Below are positions 43,887 to 53,589 of a stretch of 53,589 nucleotides of DNA, in pieces. Under the pieces are notes generated by a model. It saw only the letters and a program-made list of their open reading frames with translations. It did not search any database and was not told the origin of the DNA. Positions within the stretch are counted from its first letter, which is position 1. Every line of letters begins with the position of its first letter. The stretch comes from Mesostigma viride (taxonomy: Eukaryota > Streptophyta > Mesostigmatophyceae > Mesostigmatales > Mesostigmataceae), in contig RPFO01001164.1 in NCBI GenBank assembly GCA_009746045.1, forward strand, positions 2,501 through 56,089, read 5' to 3'. The position numbers and the translations under genes are program-made.

Positions 43887-45706
43887 TTAATTAGGAACAT
43901 AACTCCGTTGGGAGTATCTGTAGCACATAGCCCAGAGAAGGGGCATATGAGCCTATAATACATTCTAAGCTACTTCCTGCAAGGGTGGGAATGTAAACGA
44001 TGCACTTGCTCTAGGTGCACCAGGGCACCTGCACCCTCATGATCTATCACGCTATATGCCCAGCTAAGGGGGAGCATGTCATGTGGGGGAAGATCATCAT
44101 AGCTATACAAAAGCTAGGGCGTGGCATCTCAGCAGAGAGCAGCTCTCTGCATGGGCACAGCATAACTAAATAAAACTAAGCATCATCTGGGGTGTGGCAC
44201 ATCATAGGCACACATGTACATGGCTAAATAAGGCGTGTGGCTCAGCTGGTATAGTGCCTGTAGGAGGCGTACATGTACATGGCCACGGTCTATCTATTCT
44301 ATACTACTACTGCTGTATTCCCCTAAGCTGGGGCGTCTGGAGTCGTTGGGGCCGCGGGGGTCGCCTGCCAGGGCTTGTGGCCGACGTAGATGGCCGCCCC
44401 CTTCCAGTAGACCGGCTGCCCCGCCTTGGTCTGCCGGAGCTGGAGGTAGGTCGGCCATAGCTCCCGTCGCCGTTGTTGCTGCGCCAGGGTCAAGTCGTCG
44501 TCAAGGGTGAAGAGAGTCTTCTCGAGCCGCTTGCGGCGTCTGAGAAAAGAGATCTTGTCCGCCGGTTTCTTAAAGGTGAGATGGAGCGGGGGCGCCCCTG
44601 CCTTACCCCGCGCGCGGGGAAGGCGGTGGGCGACCAGCTCAATCTCACCAGTAAGGCCCATGCGACCAAGGATTTCTCTCTCAAATGCACGCGCAAGCTT
44701 TTCGGAATTCTCAACTTCCTCCATGTCGAAGTTCTTGACGATGACGTTAACTGGGCTGCGCTTGGCAAGCTCGGCCTCCTCGCGGAGGTCAAGCGTCTGC
44801 CGCTGGAGCTGGGCTGCGACGGCGGAGGTGGTGGAGGTGGTGTGCTGCTTAAGCATGTCCGCCCCAGGTCGTGATGGGAGGAGCATCGCCGGCCAGGCCA
44901 GCAGGGGCTGGCTTGGCGTCAATGTCCTTCACCACCTGGGCGGTGAGGCCTGCGGTGTTCTGCAGGACCTCGATAGCGATGGCATTGTCCTTAAGACGCT
45001 GGTCGATGTCGCGGAGCTGGGCGGTGATGGCGTCGGAGGAGGGGTGGTGGTGGCGGTGTAGGAGGCGAGGAGGGTGGAGGTGGCGGTGGAGATGGTGGGG
45101 AGCTCAGCAGCCAGCTTGCTGCCCATTGCCGCCACATCTGTGGAAGGGGGGTCACGTGCTGCTCGAAAGCTTCCTTAAGGAGGGCGCGGACGATAGGTTC
45201 TGTCGCAACGGTGGGGGGCGGTGGGGGGGGAGCCCAGATCTCGGTGTCGGAGCGCCCGAGGAGGGAGCAGAGGGCGAAGCGTTGGAGCTTGGGGCGATTC
45301 ATGCGGCCAATTCGCGGGAGATCCTCGACGGGGTCGGCAGGCTGACCACCGGGCCAGCGGCCGCGGTTGTGGGAGCACAGGTATGAGCACAGGTCCATAA
45401 GCGAGGCGTCGGTATACGTGCCGAAAAACACGTCTTCCATGAAGGTTCCGGGACCGCGGTTAACCAGAAGCCATATGCGTTGATATCAAAGGAGATCTCG
45501 TCCCAGTGCGGCTCGGCTGGGCGGCTGCGCTTGGGCTCTGGCGATGCAGATGGCGAGGAAAGCCCTGGGGGCTGGACGAGCACCAGTGCACTAGTGTCAC
45601 CGCTGCCTGCCGGACCTGATGGCGAAGCTGCAGCCGGAGCTGCAGACGTATTTTCATTGCCGAGCGCAGCCGCCAGGCTGCGTTGCGTCGAGGGGCGTTT
45701 GCTCAT
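43887..45706 (-). pseudogene. ORF1-only retroelement, second copy
   Basis: From 45706: MSKRPSTQRSLAAALGNENT, a Ser/Pro-rich part, KRSRPAEPHWDEISFDINAY, then in a shifted frame FFGTYTDASLMDLCSYLCSH and IVRALLKEAFEQHV. After further frameshifts a frame of about 200 codons (44922-44323) has MLKQHTTSTTSAVAAQL, VNVIVKNFDMEEVENSEKLA, FLRRRKRLEKTLFTLDDDLT and RRRELWPTYLQLRQTKAGQP, then a stop. The 3' UTR (430 bases) follows directly, with hairpin ACTCC-GTTG-GGAGT (43902-43915 as written on +) and tail TAATTAA. There is no RT. It preserves the site where the CACTA element entered the other copy. Confidence 0.78.
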
Positions 45707-45835
45707 CGTATATTGCGTAATGCATAGCTTCGGAAAATTATATCAGCATGTGCGTCGTAGAAAGACGCGTCGATTGTGATATTCACGGCTAAATTCGGTG
45801 CTCAAACGTGAAAGTTATGAGCGCCGCCGTCAGCC
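45707..45835. other. 5' flank of the ORF1-only element
   Basis: About 130 bases between the ORF1 start and the LTR element. It is probably the element's 5' UTR, continuing beyond the LTR insertion at 53455. Confidence 0.4.
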
Positions 45836-45840
45836 ATGGC

Positions 45841-46314
45841 AGTTAGATTGCGACGGGATATATTGCTTGAAGACACAGTGAATGCAATGAGCAGTGAATG
45901 CTTGCTTCATTAGAAAATAGGTTTACCCTTTATCAACGTTCCTCTCACTGGCTGCGCCGCCAGTGACCGTTGGGTGCAGACCGTTGGCCCGAGGCCACAC
46001 GATGACAGGTAGCCGTCTAGTCACTGCATCGTGCGATCACAGATCAATGCACGCTGCAGTACGGTCCCTATCTAGGATACTCTAGTACCGTCCAATGACA
46101 GGACACTACGTATACTGGGTACTGACATCTGTCACGTACCTCAGTACCCAAAGTACCTATCTAGGGAAACGTATGCGACTCGACTAGCATTCCTATCTGC
46201 ATAGCCCACGTGGTATTTATATTCACATACCAACGTAGGTTTACAAGGCTTATTCATACGTTGTATTCACAATGCCTTTGAGACTTAGTCTACAGCAAAG
46301 CATGGAGACTAACT
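45841..46314 (-). repeat. 3' LTR (left copy)
   Basis: 474 bases. Contains TATAAATA on the minus strand (46221-46214) beside a CCACGTGG box, and a perfect 9-bp inverted repeat GGGTACTGA...TCAGTACCC at about 46117-46150. About 400 bases differ from the other LTR at only three places; the first 65 bases differ much more. Confidence 0.93.
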
Positions 46315-46687
46315 CCAGTATTGTTTTATTATTTATTTCTTAATGCAGGTCTGCACCCCCAACATTATTGTTATTGTTTTTAAGTTGATTAGGGGTACAA
46401 AAGAGACATGGCTGGTTGAGCCAGGTTGGTTACAGCTGGCTGTTCTGGCCAGGTGTTATATTGCACATTAAATAAGGTGTACACAGCTGGCTGGTTTGGC
46501 CAGTACTGAAGCACACATTAAGTAAATGGATACAAAGCTTGTGTCCTCAAGCTGCAAATGGATACAAATCTGACCTAGCCAGCACTCACACCCCACAACG
46601 AATGTGTTGAATTTTATGGCGCCCAGCAGCTATCGCTGTGGTAAGGGGGTGTGGTGGTTGTGTACTGTGCTATGGCCAGTCATTTAT

Positions 46688-49600
46688 TCAAACACTGACT
46701 CTGATATCATAGGGGTTCATGTTCTGAAAGAGGAGCTGGTACTGTTGGCCAGCAGCATCCCGCAGCTTCGTTAAGAGCGTCTGCTGGGTTGTCCTCATCA
46801 TCCACATGAGTCCAGCTGGAAAAGTAGGTGCCTCCTGTTTGAGGATCACCCAATCCAGGTCAGTGTGGACAGCAGCAGAAACAGATTTCTTGGTTAGAAA
46901 ACTGATCACAGATAGCTGTCAGTATAGAGATGTGAGATGACATTGCATGTGCTGCCTGCCTGGGTTTGTAGCCAGGTGAGCATGTGCTGCAGGGAACGAG
47001 CATGCAATGCAGCAGACACCACAGCACGACATTCAGCTGAGTTGCTGCTGCCAGGTTTTCTGCGGTGTAGCCTGCTGTACCAGGAAGTGAGGGACATGTA
47101 ATCTGACCTGTTGGTGAGAAAAAACAGCCCTGATTCCCGTGCCCCCATCTGATTGATTGTTCTGCTCTCCATGGAGCTGTCCATGACACTGTGATGTGGA
47201 TGTCTTCCATCAGATTCAGGCCATGGAGGATGAGGGGGGGCAGTCATGGATCAACTTCCTGATGTGACTGCATTTTATTTGACTAGAACATCATGGGTGA
47301 CCCTGCTGATGACAGCTAAGGGAGCCCCACAGATGGCTGACCACCACCCCAGTTTGCCCTGAACAGTGGCACACATGTGTAAGGGGAGGAGGTGTGATGC
47401 AGCAGATCTAGACAATCTTGGATATATTCTGCAGGAGGGGAGAGAGAGCAGACCCATTGATCTGGCTGCCTGTGCAGCTGCAACATGATGCCACAGAACT
47501 GGATGGGGGTTGTGCTCAATTCCACCTGTTTGCCAATCTCATATGATTCCTGGACCTGCTGAATAAAGGTTTCCACCTCAGCTCTAGGCCCACAAATGAG
47601 TTGGTCATCTCCATGCCACACAAAGAACAGCAGTCCAGAGGGGGTGGGTACAACAAAAAAGCATGGGTCCAGGTCATCATACGTGGCCTTGAGCTTTTTG
47701 AATACTTCCTCTGCTGAGTCTCTGAAAATTTTTGGGGCACTGACAAGCCCTTCCACCCCAATGTTGATGATAAGGTGGGGCTCATCAATATAAGGTTTCC
47801 ACACAGCTGGGGTGTCTACCACGTACACCTTCCCTTTCCACACAGATTCAGCCTTTTCTGGGTCCCCCCTGAGGAAGGCCCTTTTAATATCAGTGGCTTT
47901 GCAGACATAGTCTTGGCCTGCATTGAGGTTGTGGAGGAATAGGGAGAGCATGATCCTGAGTGAGGTTTGTTGCAGCCCAGGTGTGTAGGTTTCCCCTTTT
48001 GGCAGTGTGGATGTCCCCTTTAATTCTGTGACACATGGTCTGGCATGGAAGATTGGGGAGCCCACTTTTTGTGGTTTTTGTTTGAGAACAAATTTTAATC
48101 TGAGCTTTTTGGCTCCCTCTGGCACGTCCCATGAAGGGGTGACAGGAGGTTTGTATTGAGGGTTTTTGGGGTTGGGCAGGACCCATTCCTGCCTGGCTTG
48201 GTGGACAATGGCCATCAGCCACTTGGTAAACCCTTTTTGTGTTTTGCATTCTTGTATGACGTGGGAGATTTGGTGGGGTGAGTGCATGGCTATGTCCCAC
48301 TTACCCAGCCCAAAGGCTGAGGGATGGAGGAACTGGCTGTGCACTAACTTGTCCAGATCAGGGATCTCCCCTGGTGCATACTGAGTGTTGACTGCCTTGA
48401 TGACAGCATCCATACCAGGGACAATACTGGAGAGAGGGATTTTAAAGTGGTCCAGAGGAACTGCACCCACCCCTGTGACACTGAGCTCATTAGCTGAGAT
48501 AAGCACCCCAGGATAGGATACAAAAGGTTCCCCCAACAAGGTGTTACCAGAGTACCCCTCCACCACCTGGAAGGGTGTCTGAATACCAAGTATAGGGAGC
48601 ATCACTTGTCCCACTACATCCAGTGAGCTTTGGCCTGAGAAATCCTGCACCCGTGCCCAAAATGAAGGTGCAATCTCAAGACCAGGGATGGCTTGTGCAC
48701 TGATCACACTGACCTGTGCCTGAGTGTCTATTGCCAGGGTCCAGGGGTCCTGACTAGTGCACACAGCTGAGACTTTTGCCAACCCTGCGGCCACAGCAGC
48801 TTGTTGCTTATGTGACCTGTGTAATGCTTGCAAGGCGACTGCCAATTTGACCTCAGAGCGGGAGGTTGGCAGACATTTGGTGCCTTGGGGCTGAGCTAAT
48901 GCTTCCAACCCAGCTACCTCGTGCCTGGTTAAGCAATCCCCAGGTTGTGAAGTGGGCCTGGCTTCACTGAGGGTGGAAGGGTTCACAGAGGGTGCTGTGG
49001 TGCTGTCAACAGCAGTAATTGGTGGCTCAGAGCTACTGCTGGGCATGCTGGAGTTGCCAGATAGAAGTAGTGAGTCCATGCTTAAAGACTCTTCCCCAGG
49101 CACGTCTGCCATGGGAGAATAATACTTCTTAATTCTATGACAGCTCACCCTGTGACGCTTCCCATTGATATTGTGCTTGACCTCCACGGTCTTGCTGTTT
49201 TTGGTAAATCCACGGATGGTAACTGGACCTAGCCAAGTTCCAACCTTACCAAAGCTGTTTTCCTTGTAATAGAGAACTTGATCACCTTTTTGGAATACTG
49301 GCCTGGAATGGGTTTTATCTTTTTCTGCCAGTTTTGCTGAGGTTTGTGCACGTGCAGTGTTGTACAGTGCTATCACCTCTGGGGGATATACACCTGCCTG
49401 CAGGCCTGCTGGGATTACTTCACCCCACGTGGCATGCAAGACAGGTCTCATGTTTAGGGTTGTGCACATTTCATGACACCAGAGTGCCCTGTCACAATAG
49501 ACCCCTGAAGTAGCATCCTTGGAAGGATTTTTGGCTAGTAGGGTTTTGACAGATCTGATGGTTCTTTCAATGACCCCCTGACCCTCATGATCTTCCAGCC

Positions 49601-50160
49601 CAGCAATCTCTATTGCTTCACACCCTTCCAGGTCAGTCAGACAAGAAAATTGTTGATCAAGCAAAATTCTGTCAACTGGGTAGAATCTGGGTAAAGCAAT
49701 CATGAGTGCAACACGTAGCTGCCCTGCAGACATGCCAGGTAGGGGTTCCATTACTGTGAACCTGGACCATGAGTCTTTTAGGATCAGGTAGGGTTGGACA
49801 TCTTTGTTGATGTGCATCACATCCCCCACTATCATGCCCCTATTGGTGGAAGGAGTTGCAGTATGCCATTTTTGAGGTTTGGGGCTATTGAACTGACATT
49901 CTTGACAGTGTTGTCTAGCCAGTTTTACTGCATTCCTGAGTTGTTTTCCCATGCTACTACCCCCAGCCGTCTGGCCAGTTCCTCAGCCACTGTTTCATGA
50001 CCCATGGCTAGGTGCAGCTGATGAGCAAGCTCCTTGATATCTATGGAGTTGTCAACAGTAGGGGTTAGTGCTTTTATGTAAGGTTCCAGTACAGGGTGCT
50101 GGGAGGACAGTAAGGTTGCTGCCTCAAAATCAATTATGCCCTGGCTGCCATCCCCAATGG
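46688..50160 (-). CDS. pol: integrase, protease-like, reverse transcriptase and RNase H (frame-broken)
   Basis: Frame 1 (50160-49955) ends in the zinc-binding HQLHLAMGHE; frame 2 (49952-47316, 878 codons) continues with HCQECQF, integrase acidic residues in GDVMHIN, ILLDQQF and GVIERTIRSVK, and a GDQVLYY...GTWLGPVTI domain. Then LAIDTQAQVSVIS...NTLLGEPF, a retropepsin-like domain (DTQ for DTG), then RT motifs ATDIKRAFLRGD and WHGDDQLICG. RNase H pieces (SGLFFLTN, SNSAECRAVVSAALHARS) follow in another frame at 47240-46906, and the last frame ends at 46688. The slip between frames 1 and 2 is at a G run near 49963. Confidence 0.85.
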
Positions 50161-50199
50161 TAATGAGATCATCATCCTCAGAGTAACAAGGTGAGAGAA

Positions 50200-50379
50200 C
50201 TCACATTGTTTTTGGTAGCGAGTCCTGTTGCACCGGCTGCCAGGAGGTCCCAGGGGATGACGTGCGTGCCAGCAACCCGGGCAGAGATCCACGTTGTGAG
50301 GGAGTCGTTGTTGGGGCAGTTGTCCGAATATGCCCCTCTGGAAGCACCTCAGGCACCTCGGCGTGCCAGGGTTTCCAGG

Positions 50380-50412
<33 letters not shown>

Positions 50413-52964
50413 CCCTGCTGGGACCGGTTCTGGCCCTGCTGGGACCTGTTGTTGTTGTTGTTTTGGCCCTGTTGGGACCTGTTGTTTATTGTTGCCCTGC
50501 TGGGACCTGTTGTTGTTATTGTTGTTGTTGTTGTTGTTGGGGTTGCCATGCAGGGGCACACGGTGCCACGTGTTGCCACGCCCCTGAGAGCCACTGCCCC
50601 CTTGGTGGGAGGACTTGTGGGTCTTGGGTGCCCCCCCTGGCTGGCCTGCCCCTTGCGTTTGTGGCCTTGGACACCCTGGACCTTGGGGTCCTGGGCCTGG
50701 GGGTTGCCAGTACCCAGGGGGTCCACTGCCTCCTCGATATAGAGCATGGCAGCTCTGAAGTTGTCCCAGAGGGACTTGAGGCCTGTAAGCAGGGTAGCCA
50801 GGACAGAAGGTTGCAAATTAGCTTTTGTTAGCCAGGTGTGGATGAGATACCTTGGTTGGAGCTTGAGAAGCTCAAGGTCTTTCTCATCATTACCCTGTAT
50901 GTTTTTGCATCCCCAGAGAGGTTATTCTTGTTCACCTTATATGCAGCAAGCCAGTTGAAACGTTCTACTGCTTCCATGTGGTTATTGGTAAGCACTAGCT
51001 GTTTCAGATCAGTGATAAAGGTAGGCCACTGTTCAATGGCTGCTTCAGGTGTCAGGGTGCGTTCCTGATAGGTTTGAATCAATGCTCTAATTGCAGGAGA
51101 TGATTGATGGAATGTGGAGGAGGCCCTGAGAGCCTTAAACTGATGTCTAAGGTTGAGGCCTTCCATCCCATACTCCAGAGCAAAGACAAATTGCTTAGCT
51201 TGTTCAACAGTGTGACCCTCAGGCAAGCCAGCAATATTGATTTTGGATTCCTTTTTATGAGGGTTAAACACACCTGTGAGAGGGGGGTTGGCCCTCAAGA
51301 AGCGTCGGTTGCTTGTTGCAGGCGGGTGGGGTCCAGGTTGATGGTCCCCCGCTCATACCGCGACATCAGGGCGCGCAGGCCCTCGACAGTTTGCAGCTGG
51401 TTAGCTGTTAACTGCTGGTCTTGCAACGAGGCCAGCTGAGCCTGGAGAATGGCGAGCTGTTCCAGGACATCCCCGTCCTTGGGGGGGCCTCAGCAGGCTT
51501 GGGTGGGTGCCTGGGCACCTCTGCACCTCCCCCCAGGGCCTCCTGGGGTCCTGGCCACCCCCCTGGTTGGGGAGGGGGCCCCAACCCACAGGGCGAACCT
51601 GGGGTGGTGGGGGAGGGGGAGGGGGGCCGTGGTGGCCCGGGGGAGCCGGGGGTGTCCGGGTAACCCCACTGGGTCCAGCCCCAGCGGTGGAGGGGCGGGC
51701 AGGGGTGTCTGCCGCCGCTCTCCTCGCGGCCTCCTCCTTCATGAGACGCTTCATCTCCTTGCGTACCTCATGCTCTCGGAGGGCTGCCTGAAAGGCAGCC
51801 TCATCCTCGAGTATGTCAGGGAGTGGGTCTCCCATGATCATAGCAGGCTGGACAGGACAGTCCGCCTCTTTGCCCTTCCTCGGGCCCAGGGCCAGCAGTC
51901 CCTCCTTGTACTGCCATGGTTGGGGAGGAGAGGGTTTCTTGCTGGTGGTTTCCAGCGGGGGGGCTTCTTCAGCTACCACCCCATGTTGGCCAAGATGGCC
52001 TCCGTGACCCTGGCTTGGGTTATGGAGGACATGCTTTAAAATGTGCTGACCGAGCAAGCTCGGCCAGGTCTTGACCATCCGAATAGTCCATCGGATAGTC
52101 AGCATTTTTGAGGAGGTCGCGTAGCCGCTGAGTGGCCTCGCTGTACGCCTCCGCCATCGCCTGGTGGGTGCCAGGCGACGGGCGGCCTCCTCCTCATATT
52201 CTTGCCGCTTAGCGGCGAGCCGAAAAGCCGCCTCTCGGCGGACCTCCGGTCCGCTGCCTCGCTCGGCGTTCTTCATTAGCCACCAGCGCGGCCTGCTCGA
52301 CCGCCAGGAGCGCTGGGGTAAGATTGATCTCAGTCTCCCCATCGGGAGACTGGCAGTGTCGGAGACCTCATCGTCGGACATTGGTTGTCCGCCGATGGGC
52401 TCCACGGGTTTACGCACCACCCGTGCGAGCTTAATGCTCTCCATGTCCTTCTTCTTGCGAAGAAGGGACGAGGTCGCCCAAACGTTAGCTCAATGTGGTT
52501 GTGTCCCTGGGCGAAAGGGACATTCAGATGTGGCGGGACGAAAGTAATCGTCCCGTCCGGCGCCACCGAAGCCGTCTGACGGGGCATAAGCTCCCGAATA
52601 GTGGCAACGGGGGCCGAACTGGGGAGCCTCAGTGGGGTTTACCACCGAGGGCTCCGCAGCCATGGCCGCGCCAGCCGTGGTTGCGGCTGGGGCAGCCGCC
52701 GGAGTCGAGGGTAAGCCGGTCCCCCGGGGGGAGCCGTCTCGGCCTCCGGCTTCTCAGGGGAGGGGGGTAGGTCGGTCGGCTTTGCAGCCGCCGTCCCCTC
52801 GTCCTGGCAACATTGTGAGTCTTTTTGTTCTTTTTCTTTTTCTTGGAAATGGCCGCATCGCCAGCCGGCTTCTGGTTGTTGTCTTTGGGCATCCGCCGAT
52901 CCTGCCCATCATCATCCTCGTTGTAGGTAAGCTTCTTAGCGACATTCTTGTTCGTGATAGCCAT
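50200..52964 (-). CDS. gag region (frame-broken)
   Basis: Starts MAITNKNVAKKLTYNEDDDG then a KKKKKNKKT run, continues through charged and proline-rich stretches (52444-51401, with AALREHEVRKEMKRLMKEEA), a helical core at 51298-50828 (INIAGLPEGHTVEQAKQFVF, RFNWLAAYKVNKNNLSGDAK), Gln/Asn runs and a terminal CLRCF...CPGCWHARH segment with two CxxC pairs, unlike the usual CCHC knuckle. At least three frame changes. Confidence 0.65.
50380..50545. repeat. (GTT)n microsatellites within gag
   Basis: Three GTT runs (about 50383-50413, 50447-50463 and 50510-50541) encode Gln or Asn runs on the coding strand, separated by CTGCTGGGACC units (QQGP/VPAG). Confidence 0.88.
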
Positions 52965-52982
52965 GGTAGCAAATAAAATTCA

Positions 52983-53449
52983 AGTTAGAATGCGGGGGAT
53001 ATATTGCTTGAGAACACTGAAGCTGAGCAATGAATTGCTTGGTTCATTAGAAAATAGGTTTACCCTTTATCAACGTTCCTCTCACCGGCTGCGCCGCCAG
53101 TGACCGTTGGGTGCAGACCGTTGGCCCGAGGCCACACGATGACAGGTAGCAGTCTAGTCACTGCATCGTGCGATCACAGATCAATGCACGCTGCAGTACG
53201 GTCCCTATCTAGGATACTCTAGTACCGTCCAATGACAGGACACTACGTATACTGGGTACTGACATCTGTCACGTACCTCAGTACCCAAAGTACCTATCTA
53301 GGGAAACGTATGCGACTCGACTAGCATTCCTATCTGCATAGCCCACGTGGTATTTATATTCACATACCAACGTAGGTTTACAAGGCTTATTCATACGTTG
53401 TATTCACAATGCCTTTGAGACTTAGTCTACAGCAGCATGGAGACTAACT
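52983..53449 (-). repeat. 5' LTR (right copy)
   Basis: 467 bases. TATAAATA on the minus strand at 53358-53351 suits transcription toward gag, whose ATG is at 52964, only 19 bases past the LTR. Confidence 0.92.
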
Positions 53450-53454
53450 ATGGC

Positions 53455-53589
53455 TACCTCGTGGCTCGTGGCTCGTGGCTCGTGGCATTACTCTGACACC
53501 CATAGGTAGACACATGCATCATAGACTAGCTGGCACCAAACCCGCCCTGCCTGGGCAAAATGTCCTCACCTGGCGTGCCAGGCGGCGCG
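53455..53589 (+). repeat. GCTCGTGG tandem repeat and LINE family A fragment
   Basis: Four GCTCGTGG-like units at 53458-53486, then GGTAGACACATGCATCATAG and CTGGCGTGCCAGG, which match 250-320 (family A, plus). It runs off the window. Confidence 0.6.

Larger units (their letters stand above)
45836..53454 (-). mobile_element. Complete LTR retrotransposon, Ty1/copia-like RT, with unusual domain order
   Basis: LTRs 45841-46314 and 52983-53449 start AGTTAG and end CTAACT. The 5-base target duplication ATGGC is at 45836-45840 and 53450-53454. The coding strand is minus: gag near 52964-50200, then integrase, an aspartic-protease-like domain, reverse transcriptase and RNase H. Frame breaks in gag, at the integrase start and before RNase H suggest that this copy is no longer active. 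No clear primer-binding site (TGG start) or long polypurine tract was found beside the LTRs. Confidence 0.92.

Noticed and set aside
44235-44275. tRNA gene (TGGCTCAGCTGG fits an A box)
   Set aside because: No B box or cloverleaf follows, the other copy of the element lacks the A-box match, and it lies in the element's 3' UTR.

Overview
The window is nuclear DNA from a eukaryote. It is GC-rich and packed with microsatellites, genes carry many GT-AG introns, and most of the rest is retroelements and one large DNA transposon. The best guess is a green alga, probably a chlorophyte: the clearest host gene is an exostosin-type (GT47) glycosyltransferase with EGF-like modules, an arrangement common in Chlamydomonas relatives. 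This lineage call is an inference and not proven by the window. No bacterial operon, rRNA gene, intact tRNA gene or CRISPR array was seen.

Layout. 1-7690: a pile of broken non-LTR retrotransposons (LINEs) in both orientations, each ending in a short hairpin plus a TTAA-like tetranucleotide tail. 7690-8165 and 18356-19640: the two halves of an ORF1-only LINE-like element. It is split by a complete 10.2 kb CACTA DNA transposon (8166-18353) carrying a multi-exon TNP2-type transposase, a PHD-finger exon and two opposite-strand ORFs. 19641-22255: further LINE copies, one interrupted by a second insertion with a clean 12-base target duplication. 22260-24560: gene-poor DNA with short tandem repeats and a telomere-like patch. 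24895-37848 (minus strand): a ten-exon GT47 gene whose exon phases join without a break into about 1640 codons. 38000-39600: no recognisable gene. 39633-42537 (plus): part of a hypothetical gene in at least three exons. 42890-45840: more LINE pieces and a second ORF1-only element on the minus strand. 45841-53449: a complete LTR retrotransposon (minus strand, Ty1/copia-like RT) with 5-base target duplications ATGGC. 53485-53589: another LINE piece.

How the parts relate. The mobile elements are nested, so their order can be read: ORF1-only element, then CACTA, a LINE 3' end and a tail-only insertion inside it. The RT-bearing and ORF1-only elements share the same 3' hairpin, which suggests that the RT of one mobilises the other. 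The GT47 gene shows the most unusual pattern: seven of its nine introns, and the region after its stop codon, hold decayed copies ('echoes') of the neighbouring exon edge. In the last intron this has become a 24-copy, 28-base array in which most units retain the same GACAG|GTG splice-donor core.
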